Shown here: one piece after another, positions 35,862 to 45,900 of the stretch
How positions within the stretch are numbered: the first letter of the stretch is position 1
How the letters are laid out: each line of letters begins with the position of its first letter
Source of the DNA: Candidatus Defluviibacterium haderslevense
GTDB taxonomy: Bacteria; Bacteroidota; Bacteroidia; Chitinophagales; Saprospiraceae
Length of the DNA stretch: 64,000 nt
Direction of reading: 5' to 3'
Assembly (NCBI GenBank): GCA_016712225.1
Contig: JADJRL010000003.1
Coordinates: forward strand, 62,001 to 126,000
The notes under the pieces: model-generated
The model's input: the letters and a program-made list of their open reading frames with translations, nothing else
What the model was told of the DNA's origin: nothing
Databases searched by the model: none
Made by a program: the position numbers and the translations under genes

Positions 35862-38621
35862 TTAATTCAGTCTTTCTAACAATAAAATGAGGGACAGAAT
35901 TGCTGTTGCCTGACCTACTGAGTCTGCCATAACTTTGCCCCAATCAATTTCTTTCCTGGTTTTCTTTTCCTTTTCTGTTTTGACATCTTTATATCCCACA
36001 TTGACAATTGATCCTTTATAAACTTTGGGATAGGTTTTGAAGAAAAAATGATCTTTTGTTTTTTCGATTCTACCGTTGGCGTGTTCCACAGTAATCTTGT
36101 TAGGATCTCCATTTTTTGAAATTCCTGCAGCATAATGGTCAATATAAAATCTGGCATTTTTACCTTCATAAAAAGCTACATTGATTGCGTTGTTAGAACT
36201 TAATAACTTGTCGGGATATAAATCAATAGCATTAGTAGCTCCGGAAATACGAACCAAATCTTTTTTCTTTGGTATATAAATGGCATCCTTGTCTTTTAAA
36301 ATCAAATTATCATTAGACCACGTTTTTTTCATGGCATTGGTTAAATTTAATACCACAAATCCAATACCATCTTGTTCTCTATACAAGGTAGCGCCTTCCG
36401 GAAAAGCCTCCATACTCAAACCCCCTGCACGTTTTATCACATCAACCACTTTTTCGTTTGGATTGATTAATGCATAAGGTCCTGGATATTGAACTTCTCC
36501 TTCTATATTAATCACTTGTTGTAATTCGAATTCTGGTTGATTCCGAACTACAATTAAATCAAAGGGTTCAATTTCAAAATCTGAATTTCCCTGGAATTCT
36601 TTCAGGTCGCGACCTACTTGTATGGTTTTTACTATTGTCTTTGTAGGGGTATTATCCTTTATCTCAATTCTAAATATATCGATTCGATTTGTTGCAGCAG
36701 AAAATGCAAAGCCTTGAGCTAATGAGATGACATCATTAATTTTCATACCTTTTCCAAATTGGAATCGACCTGGTTCTTTAACTGCTCCTGAAACTTCTAT
36801 AAATGCAAAGTCTCTAAAATTCATTTCAGAAAGTAAAACCAAACTATCATAAGGCATGATAGAGATATTTTGATCCGACACATCTTCATTTATAGCCTTA
36901 AATATATTAATTCTTATAATTTCTAAGTCATTTGGATTGGGTGAATTTTTTCTGAACAGAAATGCATTACTCCAGGTATCGGCCCTTAAACCTCCAGCCA
37001 ACATAACTAAATCTTTTACATTCATAGTCCCATTTGGATCCACTGTAAATTTTCCAGGCGATCTGACTGATCCTGTTGCATTGACATAACTTCTATCTAC
37101 ATAATTGGATAATTTATAAACCGTCAATTCATCCTGTGCTTGTAATACAATATTATCAGAGCCTATTCCCTTTCTTACATTAACAATATTTAATCGTATA
37201 ACATTAATGGTTTGATCTGGATTTCTACGATGTATAAAGACATTTTGCAAATTGGATTGTGCCGTAAATTCAATTTTTGAAATCAAATCACTGACTTTCA
37301 TTCCTTCAAAATATTTATAAGCCGATGGTGCGCGGACTTCACCTTTGACAAAAATCTGATCTTCAACTTCAGTTTTGATGGAGAAAACAACCACTTTATC
37401 TCCCTTTTTTAATGCAAAATCTCCACCTTTACTGACCAATTGTTCATAGGGTACATCTAATGCTATTTTTCGATCATTTTCTATTCGCTCTACTTGAATG
37501 ATTTTTCGAATGGCATCATCATTCAATCCTCCTGCATATTTAATCAATTGATTTAAATCTTCACCTTCTATCAATTCATATTTATAAGGTCTCTTTATCG
37601 CTCCTGTAATACTGACTACTTTACCAGCTACAGGTACCTGAATATAATCGTTATTCTCAAGATAAAAATTCTTATCTATTGCCGGATTATTAATAAATTT
37701 ATAAACATCCATTGTGGTTTCAACACCACGTCGAATTAATTTAATCTTTCTTACCGATCCAATATTTGTAGGCCCGCCGGCAGCAATGAGTGCGTTAAAA
37801 GCAGTATTAATTGCTGGCAAAGTATAAGCACCATACTGAACTACTTCACCCACAATATTAATATTTATCGTCCTGGAATAGTTCAATGCAACTTCAATTT
37901 GATTGGAATTAAATCTATAAAATCGTTTAAAGTAATTGCTGATCAAAGATTTTGCTCTACTCAAAGCCACACCTTTAAGAAAAATTCGCGGCATTCGAGC
38001 AGGAGTGATATATCCTTCCGAATTGATTTCATAAACTTCATTGAGTTGACTTACACCCCAGATGGCTACAGTAACTTGATCGCCTACTCCAAGAATATAA
38101 GTATCCGGGGGCTTAACATCATTACCTTGATGATACACGACTAAACTTTTGTTTCTAAATATTTCCTGACCCCATATTTCAACAGGTGATTTTGATTCAG
38201 GTAAATTTATACTATCGCGATTAAAAGAGGTTTGTGGATTGGAAATTTTTCGTTCAATATTTAATGAATCTTTTACAGCAGATTTGGATACAGAAATTTT
38301 TGCATTATTGATTGCTTTTGAATCAATAGCTGTGGGCATTGCTTTTTTATTTTTTGGCAATTTGGATTTTTCAGTTTCAATTTCTTTTATGATACTTTCA
38401 ATTTCACCTTTCATATTTGCTGCATCCTGAATACTAAGTTCTTTCAATTGTTCCAAGTCAATTCCTCGTTCATCTAATTTGGATTGAAATTCTTCTTCAG
38501 AAATACCTCGTTGCTCAATTTCTTTTCTAAACTGAGCTTCCATGTCCCTGGCGGTTTGTGCAATAACCTGTGGTTGAAAAATAATCATCCAACAACTTAA
38601 ACTTAAGATAAAAAATTTCAT
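35862..38621 (-). CDS. SLBB-domain polysaccharide export protein (Wza-like, outer membrane)
   Basis: 919 residues. A signal peptide (LSLSCWMIIFQPQVIAQ) is followed by a charged helical region to about 125, then a polysaccharide-export domain (ILGVGDQVTVAIWG, then INSEGYITPARMPRIFLKG) at about 175-255. At least six SLBB domains follow, each opening with a phrase such as IVGEVVQYGAYTLP, ITGAIKRPYKY, VKGEVRAPSAYKY, ATGSVRSPGKF, VSGAVKEPGRF and IEGEVQYPGPY. A hydrophobic helix at the C-terminus (ATAILSLILLLE) could span a membrane. The family forms the outer channel for exopolysaccharide or capsule. It is the last of three minus-strand genes with rfbB and a UDP-xylose synthase, consistent with a surface-glycan operon. 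It is longer than Wza because of the extra SLBB copies, as is usual in Bacteroidota. Confidence 0.9.
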   Translation of the reverse strand: MKFFILSLSCWMIIFQPQVIAQTARDMEAQFRKEIEQRGISEEEFQSKLDERGIDLEQLKELSIQDAANMKGEIESIIKEIETEKSKLPKNKKAMPTAIDSKAINNAKISVSKSAVKDSLNIERKISNPQTSFNRDSINLPESKSPVEIWGQEIFRNKSLVVYHQGNDVKPPDTYILGVGDQVTVAIWGVSQLNEVYEINSEGYITPARMPRIFLKGVALSRAKSLISNYFKRFYRFNSNQIEVALNYSRTININIVGEVVQYGAYTLPAINTAFNALIAAGGPTNIGSVRKIKLIRRGVETTMDVYKFINNPAIDKNFYLENNDYIQVPVAGKVVSITGAIKRPYKYELIEGEDLNQLIKYAGGLNDDAIRKIIQVERIENDRKIALDVPYEQLVSKGGDFALKKGDKVVVFSIKTEVEDQIFVKGEVRAPSAYKYFEGMKVSDLISKIEFTAQSNLQNVFIHRRNPDQTINVIRLNIVNVRKGIGSDNIVLQAQDELTVYKLSNYVDRSYVNATGSVRSPGKFTVDPNGTMNVKDLVMLAGGLRADTWSNAFLFRKNSPNPNDLEIIRINIFKAINEDVSDQNISIMPYDSLVLLSEMNFRDFAFIEVSGAVKEPGRFQFGKGMKINDVISLAQGFAFSAATNRIDIFRIEIKDNTPTKTIVKTIQVGRDLKEFQGNSDFEIEPFDLIVVRNQPEFELQQVINIEGEVQYPGPYALINPNEKVVDVIKRAGGLSMEAFPEGATLYREQDGIGFVVLNLTNAMKKTWSNDNLILKDKDAIYIPKKKDLVRISGATNAIDLYPDKLLSSNNAINVAFYEGKNARFYIDHYAAGISKNGDPNKITVEHANGRIEKTKDHFFFKTYPKVYKGSIVNVGYKDVKTEKEKKTRKEIDWGKVMADSVGQATAILSLILLLERLN

Positions 38622-38627
38622 GTACGT

Positions 38628-39686
38628 TTATTTTGAATAATAAGTTTCATAATAATTAAGATATTCTCCTGACGTTACATCATTTAGCCATTCCTCATGG
38701 TTTAAATACCAGTCTATTGTTTTTTCTAATCCTTCTTCTATTTTTACAGAAGGTGACCAATGGAGTTGAGTTTGAATTTTGGTAGCATCAATAGCATACC
38801 TTTGATCATGGCCCAATCGGTCTTTGACATAGGTTATTAAATTCCGGGAAGTATATGGAGACCTATTTAGTTTTTGATCCATTAAATCACATAACAGGTG
38901 AACTAATTCAATATTTTGCATTTCAGAATTTCCACCTATATTATAGGTTTCTCCAATGATTCCTTTGTGAAAAATCGTATCAATAGCTGCTACATGATCT
39001 CCCACCCACAACCAATCTCGAACATTTGTACCTTGTCCATAAACTGGTAAGGATTTATTGTTCTTAATATTATTTATCATTAATGGAATCAATTTTTCAG
39101 GAAATTGATTGGGTCCATAGTTATTTGAACAATTAGATATTAATATCGGGAAATGATAGGTGTGATAAAAAGCCCTAACGATGTGATCAGAAGATGCTTT
39201 AGAAGCTGAATATGGGGATCTTGGATCATATGCAGTATGTTCTGTAAAATATCCCGTTTCTCCCAATGAACCATAAACTTCATCGGTGCTTACATGGTAA
39301 AATCGATGTGATAATTCATCATTCATCCAATATTTTTTAGCTTGCACTAATAAATTTGTAGTGCCCAATACATTGGTCTTGATAAATGCTGTTGGATCTG
39401 AGATGGATCTATCTACATGTGATTCTGCAGCTAAATGGATTACATCCGTTATTTTATAGGTCTCAAATATTTCCATAACATGATCCAAATTCACTATATC
39501 CGCCTTAACAAAAACATAGTTAGGGGCATGAATCAGATCAGTAAGATTATTAAGATTTCCGGCATAAGTCAGTAAATCTAAATTGATGATTTGGATATCC
39601 GGATATTTATTTACAAAATGTCGAACCAAATGTGAACCTATAAATCCTGCACCTCCTGTAATTAAAATTTTTTTTGTAAAGTCCAT
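38628..39686 (-). CDS. rfbB: dTDP-glucose 4,6-dehydratase
   Basis: 352 residues, an extended short-chain dehydrogenase of normal length. It converts dTDP-glucose to dTDP-4-keto-6-deoxyglucose, the branch point to rhamnose and other deoxysugars. Seen in the sequence: the NAD motif GGAGFIGSH (G11, G14, G17), HLAAESHVDRSI, the catalytic STDEVYG (T134, D135, E136), the YSASK pair Y159/K163, and NNYGPNQFPEKLIPL. The TDE triad separates it from UDP-glucose epimerases. It is six bases upstream of the SLBB gene and nine bases after the UDP-xylose synthase gene, so the three are co-transcribed. Confidence 0.95.
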   Translation of the reverse strand: MDFTKKILITGGAGFIGSHLVRHFVNKYPDIQIINLDLLTYAGNLNNLTDLIHAPNYVFVKADIVNLDHVMEIFETYKITDVIHLAAESHVDRSISDPTAFIKTNVLGTTNLLVQAKKYWMNDELSHRFYHVSTDEVYGSLGETGYFTEHTAYDPRSPYSASKASSDHIVRAFYHTYHFPILISNCSNNYGPNQFPEKLIPLMINNIKNNKSLPVYGQGTNVRDWLWVGDHVAAIDTIFHKGIIGETYNIGGNSEMQNIELVHLLCDLMDQKLNRSPYTSRNLITYVKDRLGHDQRYAIDATKIQTQLHWSPSVKIEEGLEKTIDWYLNHEEWLNDVTSGEYLNYYETYYSK

Positions 39687-39694
39687 AAATGCTC

Positions 39695-40645
39695 TTAAGA
39701 AACTGAAACGACTTTTTTAAAATATTCGTATGTTAATTTCATACCAGCCGCACGATCAAAATTAGGTTCCCAGTTTAATAATCTTTTAGCTAAGCTAATG
39801 TCCGGTTTACGTTGTTTAGGATCATCTTCAGGTAATGGAAAATAACTGATACTTGCTTTATCATTTCCAACTAAAGTCATCACTTCTTTCGCAAAATCAA
39901 TCATGTTAATTTCCTGCGGATTACCCACATTTACCGGATACACATAATCACTGTGTAATAAGCGTACAATCCCTTCCACCAAATCATCTACATAACAGAA
40001 GGATCGCGTTTGGGACCCATCGCCAAAAATAGATAATGCTTCGCCTCGGATCGCTTGAGAAAAAAATGCAGGAAGCACCCGTCCATCCTCTACTCGCATT
40101 CTTGGACCATAGGTATTAAATATTCGAATGATTCTAGTCTGCAATCCATGGAAGCGATGATAAGCCATAGTTATCGCTTCCTGAAATCGCTTGGCTTCAT
40201 CGTAAACACCTCTTGGGCCTATTGGATTTACATTACCCCAATAACTTTCACTTTGGGGATGCTCTAATGGATCTCCATAAACTTCTGAAGTGGATGCTAT
40301 TAATATTTTAGCCTTTTTTTCTTTAGCCAATCCCAACAAATTATGGGTGCCCAGAGATCCGACTTTCAACGTTTGGATCGGCATTTTCAAATAGTCTATT
40401 GGAGAAGCCGGCGAAGCGAAATGCAAAATAGCATCCAAATTTCCAGGTACATGAACAAATCGACTGACATCATGATGGTGAAACTCAAATTCTTTCAATT
40501 TAAACAAATGCTCAATATTGGCCAAATTACCTGTAAGTAAATTATCCATTCCAATAACTTGATATCCGTCTCCAATAAAGCGATCTGCTAAATGAGACCC
40601 TATGAATCCCGCTGCTCCAGTGATTAATATCTTGCCTTTATACAT
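39695..40645 (-). CDS. UDP-glucuronate decarboxylase (UDP-xylose synthase type)
   Basis: 316 residues from the ATG at 40645, where the Rossmann fold begins immediately (KILITGAAGFIGSH); a longer frame to 40717 would add an unrelated AT-rich leader. It is an extended SDR enzyme expected to oxidise and decarboxylate UDP-glucuronate to UDP-xylose. Supporting motifs: G10, G13 and G16 of the NAD site, the ASTSEVYGDP then HPQSESYWG segment and PIGPRGVYDEAKR with Y148/K152, all typical of the UXS family, plus IFNTYGPRM and DGSQTRSFCYVDD. It is the first gene of the minus-strand glycan operon. A -7-like TAAATTTG on the minus strand at 40661-40654 sits close to the start. Confidence 0.9.
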   Translation of the reverse strand: MYKGKILITGAAGFIGSHLADRFIGDGYQVIGMDNLLTGNLANIEHLFKLKEFEFHHHDVSRFVHVPGNLDAILHFASPASPIDYLKMPIQTLKVGSLGTHNLLGLAKEKKAKILIASTSEVYGDPLEHPQSESYWGNVNPIGPRGVYDEAKRFQEAITMAYHRFHGLQTRIIRIFNTYGPRMRVEDGRVLPAFFSQAIRGEALSIFGDGSQTRSFCYVDDLVEGIVRLLHSDYVYPVNVGNPQEINMIDFAKEVMTLVGNDKASISYFPLPEDDPKQRKPDISLAKRLLNWEPNFDRAAGMKLTYEYFKKVVSVS

Positions 40646-40899
40646 ATTAAAGGCAAATTTAATATTTAATACGTATATATTGATAATCAGTGATAAATAT
40701 ATATAATAAAAATTCATATTAAATATTTAAATATTTATAAATCATTGTTTTTGTATATTTTATAAATATAATTAAAACCATACTTGTTGGATGAAATAAG
40801 CGCGTTTTTGTGTGAATTTGTTAAATATCCATTCATTTGTTTAAATAAATCAACAAGTCCTCTAACTTGCACGTTAAACTTTTAATTAAAATAAAAACT

Positions 40900-41661
40900 T
40901 TGAAAATCACCATTCAGTTCTTTATCCTGTTTCTTATATATGGCCATGCATATGCCCAAGAGTCAAAATCATTTCAGGATAGATCTGGAATTCTATTTGA
41001 TGTTCATTTGGGAACAGGAATTCCTGCCTCAGATTTAAAAACCAGATTCGGTCAAGCACAAATTTTAGGAGGTGGAATCTCTTACCTACCTTCATCCATC
41101 CGATTGACTTTTGGTCTAAAGTTTTCTTATTTGTTTGGAAGCGATGTGAAGGAAGATGTGTTGAAACCTTTTAGAACCAGCCAGTTAGCTCAAGTAATAG
41201 GTTCTGATGGCTACTTAGCCGATGTACAATTGAAGATGCGTGGGTACTATGGTCAATTTTATACGGGATCCATTATTCCATTGGGCTCACAATTGAAAGC
41301 CCGACATGGTATAAAATGGCAACTCGGTGTAGCCTATTTGAGCCATAAAATCAGAATTCAGGATGATTCCAGATCGGTCACCCAATTTAATACAGAATTT
41401 AAAAAAGGCTTAGATCGGTTAACCTCAGGATTCTCAATAGTTCCTTTCATTGGGTATGAATATTTAGGTGTAAACGGTAAGGTGAATCTTTATGCAGGCT
41501 TCGAACCGCAAATAGGATTTACACAAAGCCGAAGATCTTACAATTATGATACAAATGCCACTGAAATAGGCATTGCTCGGAAAGACATTTTGTTAAGTTT
41601 TAAAATAGGTTGGTACCTCCCTTTTTATTTTGGAAAATATGTAGACGAAATTGAATATTAA
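40900..41661 (+). CDS. Probable outer-membrane beta-barrel protein
   Basis: About 253 residues. There is no ATG: the TTG at 40900 is chosen because it opens directly into a signal peptide (ITIQFFILFLIYGHAYAQ); a TTG at 40867 would lengthen it by 11 residues. The mature part has alternating strands and many Gly and aromatic residues (LTFGLKFSYLFGS, FSIVPFIGYEYLG, LLSFKIGWYLPFYFG), as expected of an eight- to ten-stranded barrel. No specific family is recognised. It is followed after three bases by waaA, so it is part of that transcript and may relate to lipopolysaccharide or envelope assembly; this is inference. Confidence 0.7.
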   Translation: MKITIQFFILFLIYGHAYAQESKSFQDRSGILFDVHLGTGIPASDLKTRFGQAQILGGGISYLPSSIRLTFGLKFSYLFGSDVKEDVLKPFRTSQLAQVIGSDGYLADVQLKMRGYYGQFYTGSIIPLGSQLKARHGIKWQLGVAYLSHKIRIQDDSRSVTQFNTEFKKGLDRLTSGFSIVPFIGYEYLGVNGKVNLYAGFEPQIGFTQSRRSYNYDTNATEIGIARKDILLSFKIGWYLPFYFGKYVDEIEY

Positions 41662-41664
41662 ACG

Positions 41665-42903
41665 ATGTTGCTGATTTACGATTGGGCTATTCGCATTTAT
41701 TTTAATTTAATTCATCTAGCAGCATATTTCAGAACTGATGCTAAAAAATGGGTCAATGGCAGGGAACATTTATTGGTTCAAATAAAACCCTTCCATTCTG
41801 TTTCAAAAAAATATTTTTGGATACATTGTTCGTCTCTAGGTGAGTTCGAACAAGTAAGATCCTTAATTGAAATGATTAAATTACATCATCCCGATCAACT
41901 CATCTGGCTTAGTTTTTTTTCTCCTTCCGGTTATGATATCCGAAAACAATACCCATTTGTTGATGTAGTCAGTTATTGGCCTTCGGACGTGCAATCTGAT
42001 GTTCGTAAATTCATTGATATAGTCAATCCTTCCTGCGCTCTTTTTGTAAAATATGATTTCTGGTTTAACACATTTGAAATATTACATCAGAGAAAAATTC
42101 CCATGTATTATATTTCACTGTTATTTCATACCAAAACATATTTAACCAAATGGCCTTTTGGTTCACTGTTGAATCGATTGAAAGCGTTTGATCAACTTTT
42201 TGTTCAAGATCAATTTACCTATCAGTTTTTAGCCCATCGGCAATTTTTAAACATTCAACGTTCGGGCGACACCAGAATGGATAGAATAACAGATATCGTA
42301 TCTACACATCAACCCATTGAAGAAATTGAATCCTATATAAACCAGCGAAATGTATTTATTGCCGGTAGCATTTGGCCTGAGGATGATCCTTTTTTGTTGA
42401 AATTAATTGATTCTGAGATAGCAAAAAACTGGGTAATCATTTTAGTACCGCATCATGTAGATGAAGGTAATTTAATTCGAATTGAGAATAGCTATCATTA
42501 CCCTATTACGAGATTTAAAAATATCAAATCAGCCAAAGGATCTATACTATTAATGGATCAAATCGGTCTTCTGTCGTCATTGTATCAATACGCTAAGTTT
42601 GCTTATGTTGGTGGTGGTTTTGGTAAAAATATTCACAATATACTCGAACCGGCCGGTCATCATATTCCTGTGGCCTTCGGACCAGCGCACAAAAAATTTG
42701 TAGAAGCTCAAGCATTCATTGATGCTGGATTTGGTTTTGAAATAAAACACCTTCAAGCCTTACCATCATTAATGAAACTCGTATTAGATGCAACATGGTA
42801 TGAAAATACCATTTCCGCGATTCCTATCTATTGGAATAACCATAGTGGTGCAACAAAAAAAATCTATCAATATTTAAAACAAGAAAACCGATTTAATCAA
42901 TAA
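41665..42903 (+). CDS. waaA: 3-deoxy-D-manno-octulosonic acid (Kdo) transferase
   Basis: 412 residues, the expected length for the inner-membrane GT30 enzyme that adds Kdo from CMP-Kdo to lipid A precursor. An N-terminal hydrophobic helix (IYFNLIHLAAYF) is followed by WIHCSSLGEFEQVRSLI, the acceptor-side motif with its conserved Glu, and KYDFWFNTFEIL. The donor-side domain has VAGSIWPEDD-like sequence (IAGSIWPEDD), VPHHVDE, and GGGFGKNIHNILEPAGH then PVAFGP. It shows that the organism makes Kdo-containing lipid A. It lies three bases after the barrel gene and ends in a shared hairpin before the convergent 2765-residue cargo gene. Confidence 0.95.
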   Translation: MLLIYDWAIRIYFNLIHLAAYFRTDAKKWVNGREHLLVQIKPFHSVSKKYFWIHCSSLGEFEQVRSLIEMIKLHHPDQLIWLSFFSPSGYDIRKQYPFVDVVSYWPSDVQSDVRKFIDIVNPSCALFVKYDFWFNTFEILHQRKIPMYYISLLFHTKTYLTKWPFGSLLNRLKAFDQLFVQDQFTYQFLAHRQFLNIQRSGDTRMDRITDIVSTHQPIEEIESYINQRNVFIAGSIWPEDDPFLLKLIDSEIAKNWVIILVPHHVDEGNLIRIENSYHYPITRFKNIKSAKGSILLMDQIGLLSSLYQYAKFAYVGGGFGKNIHNILEPAGHHIPVAFGPAHKKFVEAQAFIDAGFGFEIKHLQALPSLMKLVLDATWYENTISAIPIYWNNHSGATKKIYQYLKQENRFNQ

Positions 42904-42930
42904 GTCATTCTTTGTATTGAATGACTTATT
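42899..42930. terminator. Hairpin between convergent waaA and the 2765-residue cargo gene
   Basis: AATAAGTCATTC (42899-42910, containing the waaA stop) pairs perfectly with GAATGACTTATT (42919-42930) around an eight-base loop. T-runs are weak on both sides, so it is a probable bidirectional terminator. Confidence 0.6.
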
Positions 42931-42943
42931 GATATTCTATTCA

Positions 42944-45900
42944 TCATTGAACTTGAAATCCTGAAGTATATATTTTATTCTTAGAAATGCCTTTGAAAAA
43001 ATAATTTCCTGAAGTTAAATTATGAATATCTATTTGTATTGGATGTTGATTCTTAAGTCCATGATTGAATTCCTCACTTCGAATCAATTTTCCAAACCCA
43101 TCTATGATTTGATAGGCAATCAAAGGCTCTTTTCCAATTCCTAATCGTACAAATATTTTGTCTTGTGCAGGATTTGGAGAAATAATAAGGTCATTCGATG
43201 TTTGATAACCATCTTGCAATATCAGTTGATTACTTTGGATATTTTCAAATTGTTCGTCGAAGGCTTGAACTGTATATATCGCTGATCCAACAGGTACCGA
43301 TTCATCTTCAAAACTTTGTTCGCATAAATAATCGGCTGTAGTTAATTGATCTACCGCGAGCACTTTGATCAATTTGAATTGTTGTTCTTGTTCCAGTTTT
43401 CTATATATTTTTACAAACTTCAAACAAAGACTTTGATCAGACTCCCAATTCAAATAATTAATATTCTGCTTTCTAAATCCTGATAATTTAATAGCATTAT
43501 TTGCTTGATTATTTAACTCAAAAATTTGATCATTCCTTTCTTTTAATATGGTAGTCGTAACAAAATTATGATATATACCGGCTCCTATATCCTTAATAGT
43601 ATCACACGAAGCTCCTTGCAAAACACCTGTGGTGTACAAGCCGAACATATCTTGTAAATCCGAATCATAAATTGGATCATTACCTTGGTGGTATGGCGAA
43701 CTAAAGAACCCACTTAATGATTGAACTCGAAGGTAATATTTACCCGGTTTTAAACACATCGTGTAATAACCATCGTGAATAAATCGTGTAGCGTTGGAAT
43801 AACTTCGTGTCGATTGTACAACAGCTCCAGTAGTTGCATCATGAATATAGAGTGTTAATCCATTGATACCATTTTCATTAAAGTCATAGATCCCATTTCT
43901 ATTGAGATCTAGAAATACATATCCAAAAATGGGCACACATTTATACAATCCTAAATCCCATGTTCGATCATCTTCTCCACCCATTAACATGGTCATTTCT
44001 GTCGTTCCATTCCCATTAATGTGAGTAACATCAGAATCCAAGGTATCTGAATCAACATTAGCTGTAGTTATGGTCCAAGGTGTTGGTATTATGAATTTGA
44101 TATAATATTTAGCAGGTTTTACGCCATCGAATAAATATTTTCCTTGTTTATTGGTTTGAGTAGATCTAACCAAAGTATTGTTCGCAGCATTATACAATTC
44201 AACATGAATACCTTCAATACCCTCTTCTCCCTGATCCATAGTTCCATTGGCATTTTTATCGTGCCAAACCATATCACCAATAGTTGCTTTAGTATCAATG
44301 CCTGCTACATCATGATCATCTTCATCTTGTTTGAATACCAATCCTCCGCCATTAATCCGATCATCATCGGGATTACCGGGAACAACAGCTCTTTCGTGTG
44401 GTGCATCAGATGCTGGCTTACTATCTGCATCTTGATCTCCGATTGGAATTAAATTAATATCCTTAACTGAAATGATTTCAGACCAATTGTAAGAATTAAC
44501 AACACTGGAATCTTGCAAGACTAATAAATCAAGATAAACAGAATCTCGTTGACCCGGCAATAAAGTTTTTTTAAATGTATAGACTACATCTTTATTAGAT
44601 ATGGTCCAATTAGTGTTAATCGCTGGAAGAAATTGATAAGCTTTATTCAGATAATCTTTTATAGATAACTCCCCGCTAGTAACATTCCCTTGATTGAAGA
44701 CTGTGATTTTAAATCTGGTAGTATCTCCTGCATTTCCTTTTTCTGCATTTACAATTTCTTTACGCAATGCAAAATCTACTAATTCAACAATGGCAGGATC
44801 ACTATCATCTTCATCTGCTATCCCATCATTGTCTGAATCAAATCCGTCATCTGAAACGGCATTATCCGAATTGGAGTTGACATTACCTCCAACATCATTG
44901 ATTTTTAAAATATCAAAAAATGAATCTATGTCTCTCGTATGGGATCTATTGGCTGTATCCACTGCATGGAATATTTCAGAATAATTTACCAAATCTAAGT
45001 TAGCTCCAAATTGAGTATTGACTACCAGCTTAATTGGAATAATCACACTATCCGATGGTAATAGCTTTCCGGACCAAATATATTGAGCCGTTTTGTTTAT
45101 CGCATTATAGGTCCAGTTATTTTGATTGATCCAATTCAAACCATCCGGTAAATAATCTATAATGGACACTTGTGAAACTGCAATAAATCCTTGATTGTAA
45201 ATGGTAATATTAAAATCTATTGTATCACCATATCGAACTATATTTTGGTTTGCTCTTACTTTTTTCAAAGCCAAATCTAATATGACAGGTTTGGCAGGAT
45301 CATGATCATCTTCTTCTCCACCGCGATCTATAGAATAAATATCATTATCCTGCGGATTTCCTGGCTTAACATTTCGCTCAGCCTGCGAATCCGAAAGTTC
45401 CCTACTATCTATATCAAATCCAGTTCGAATCTGATTTAAAGAATTTTTTGAACCGGCAATTTCTGCATAATTAATCCATTCTTGTAATGGACGATTTCCT
45501 GGTTTTAAACGAAGATATAGTTGATATTGTGCACTGTCGCCTGGCAGAATTCTGGCATTGAATGTTCCATTAACCTGATTGCCATTGAGTACCCAATTTG
45601 AATTGACCATATTAAACTCCAATCCAGCCGGAATATAATCCACTATATTTACGGAACCGACTGTATCTGTACCTTGATTGAAAACTCGAATTACAAATTC
45701 CAATGTTTGATTCGGTAAATGTGGAGGTGGTGTATTTAGAATTTTCTTAAGTGCCAAGTCCCAGACATAAACTACTGCAGGATCATGGTCATCTTCATCA
45801 GTTATCCCATCCATGTTTAAATCATGACCATTATCTAATGTGTGATCATCCGTTATTGAATTCACAATACCTCCTGCATCGTTAATGAGTATGGTATCGC

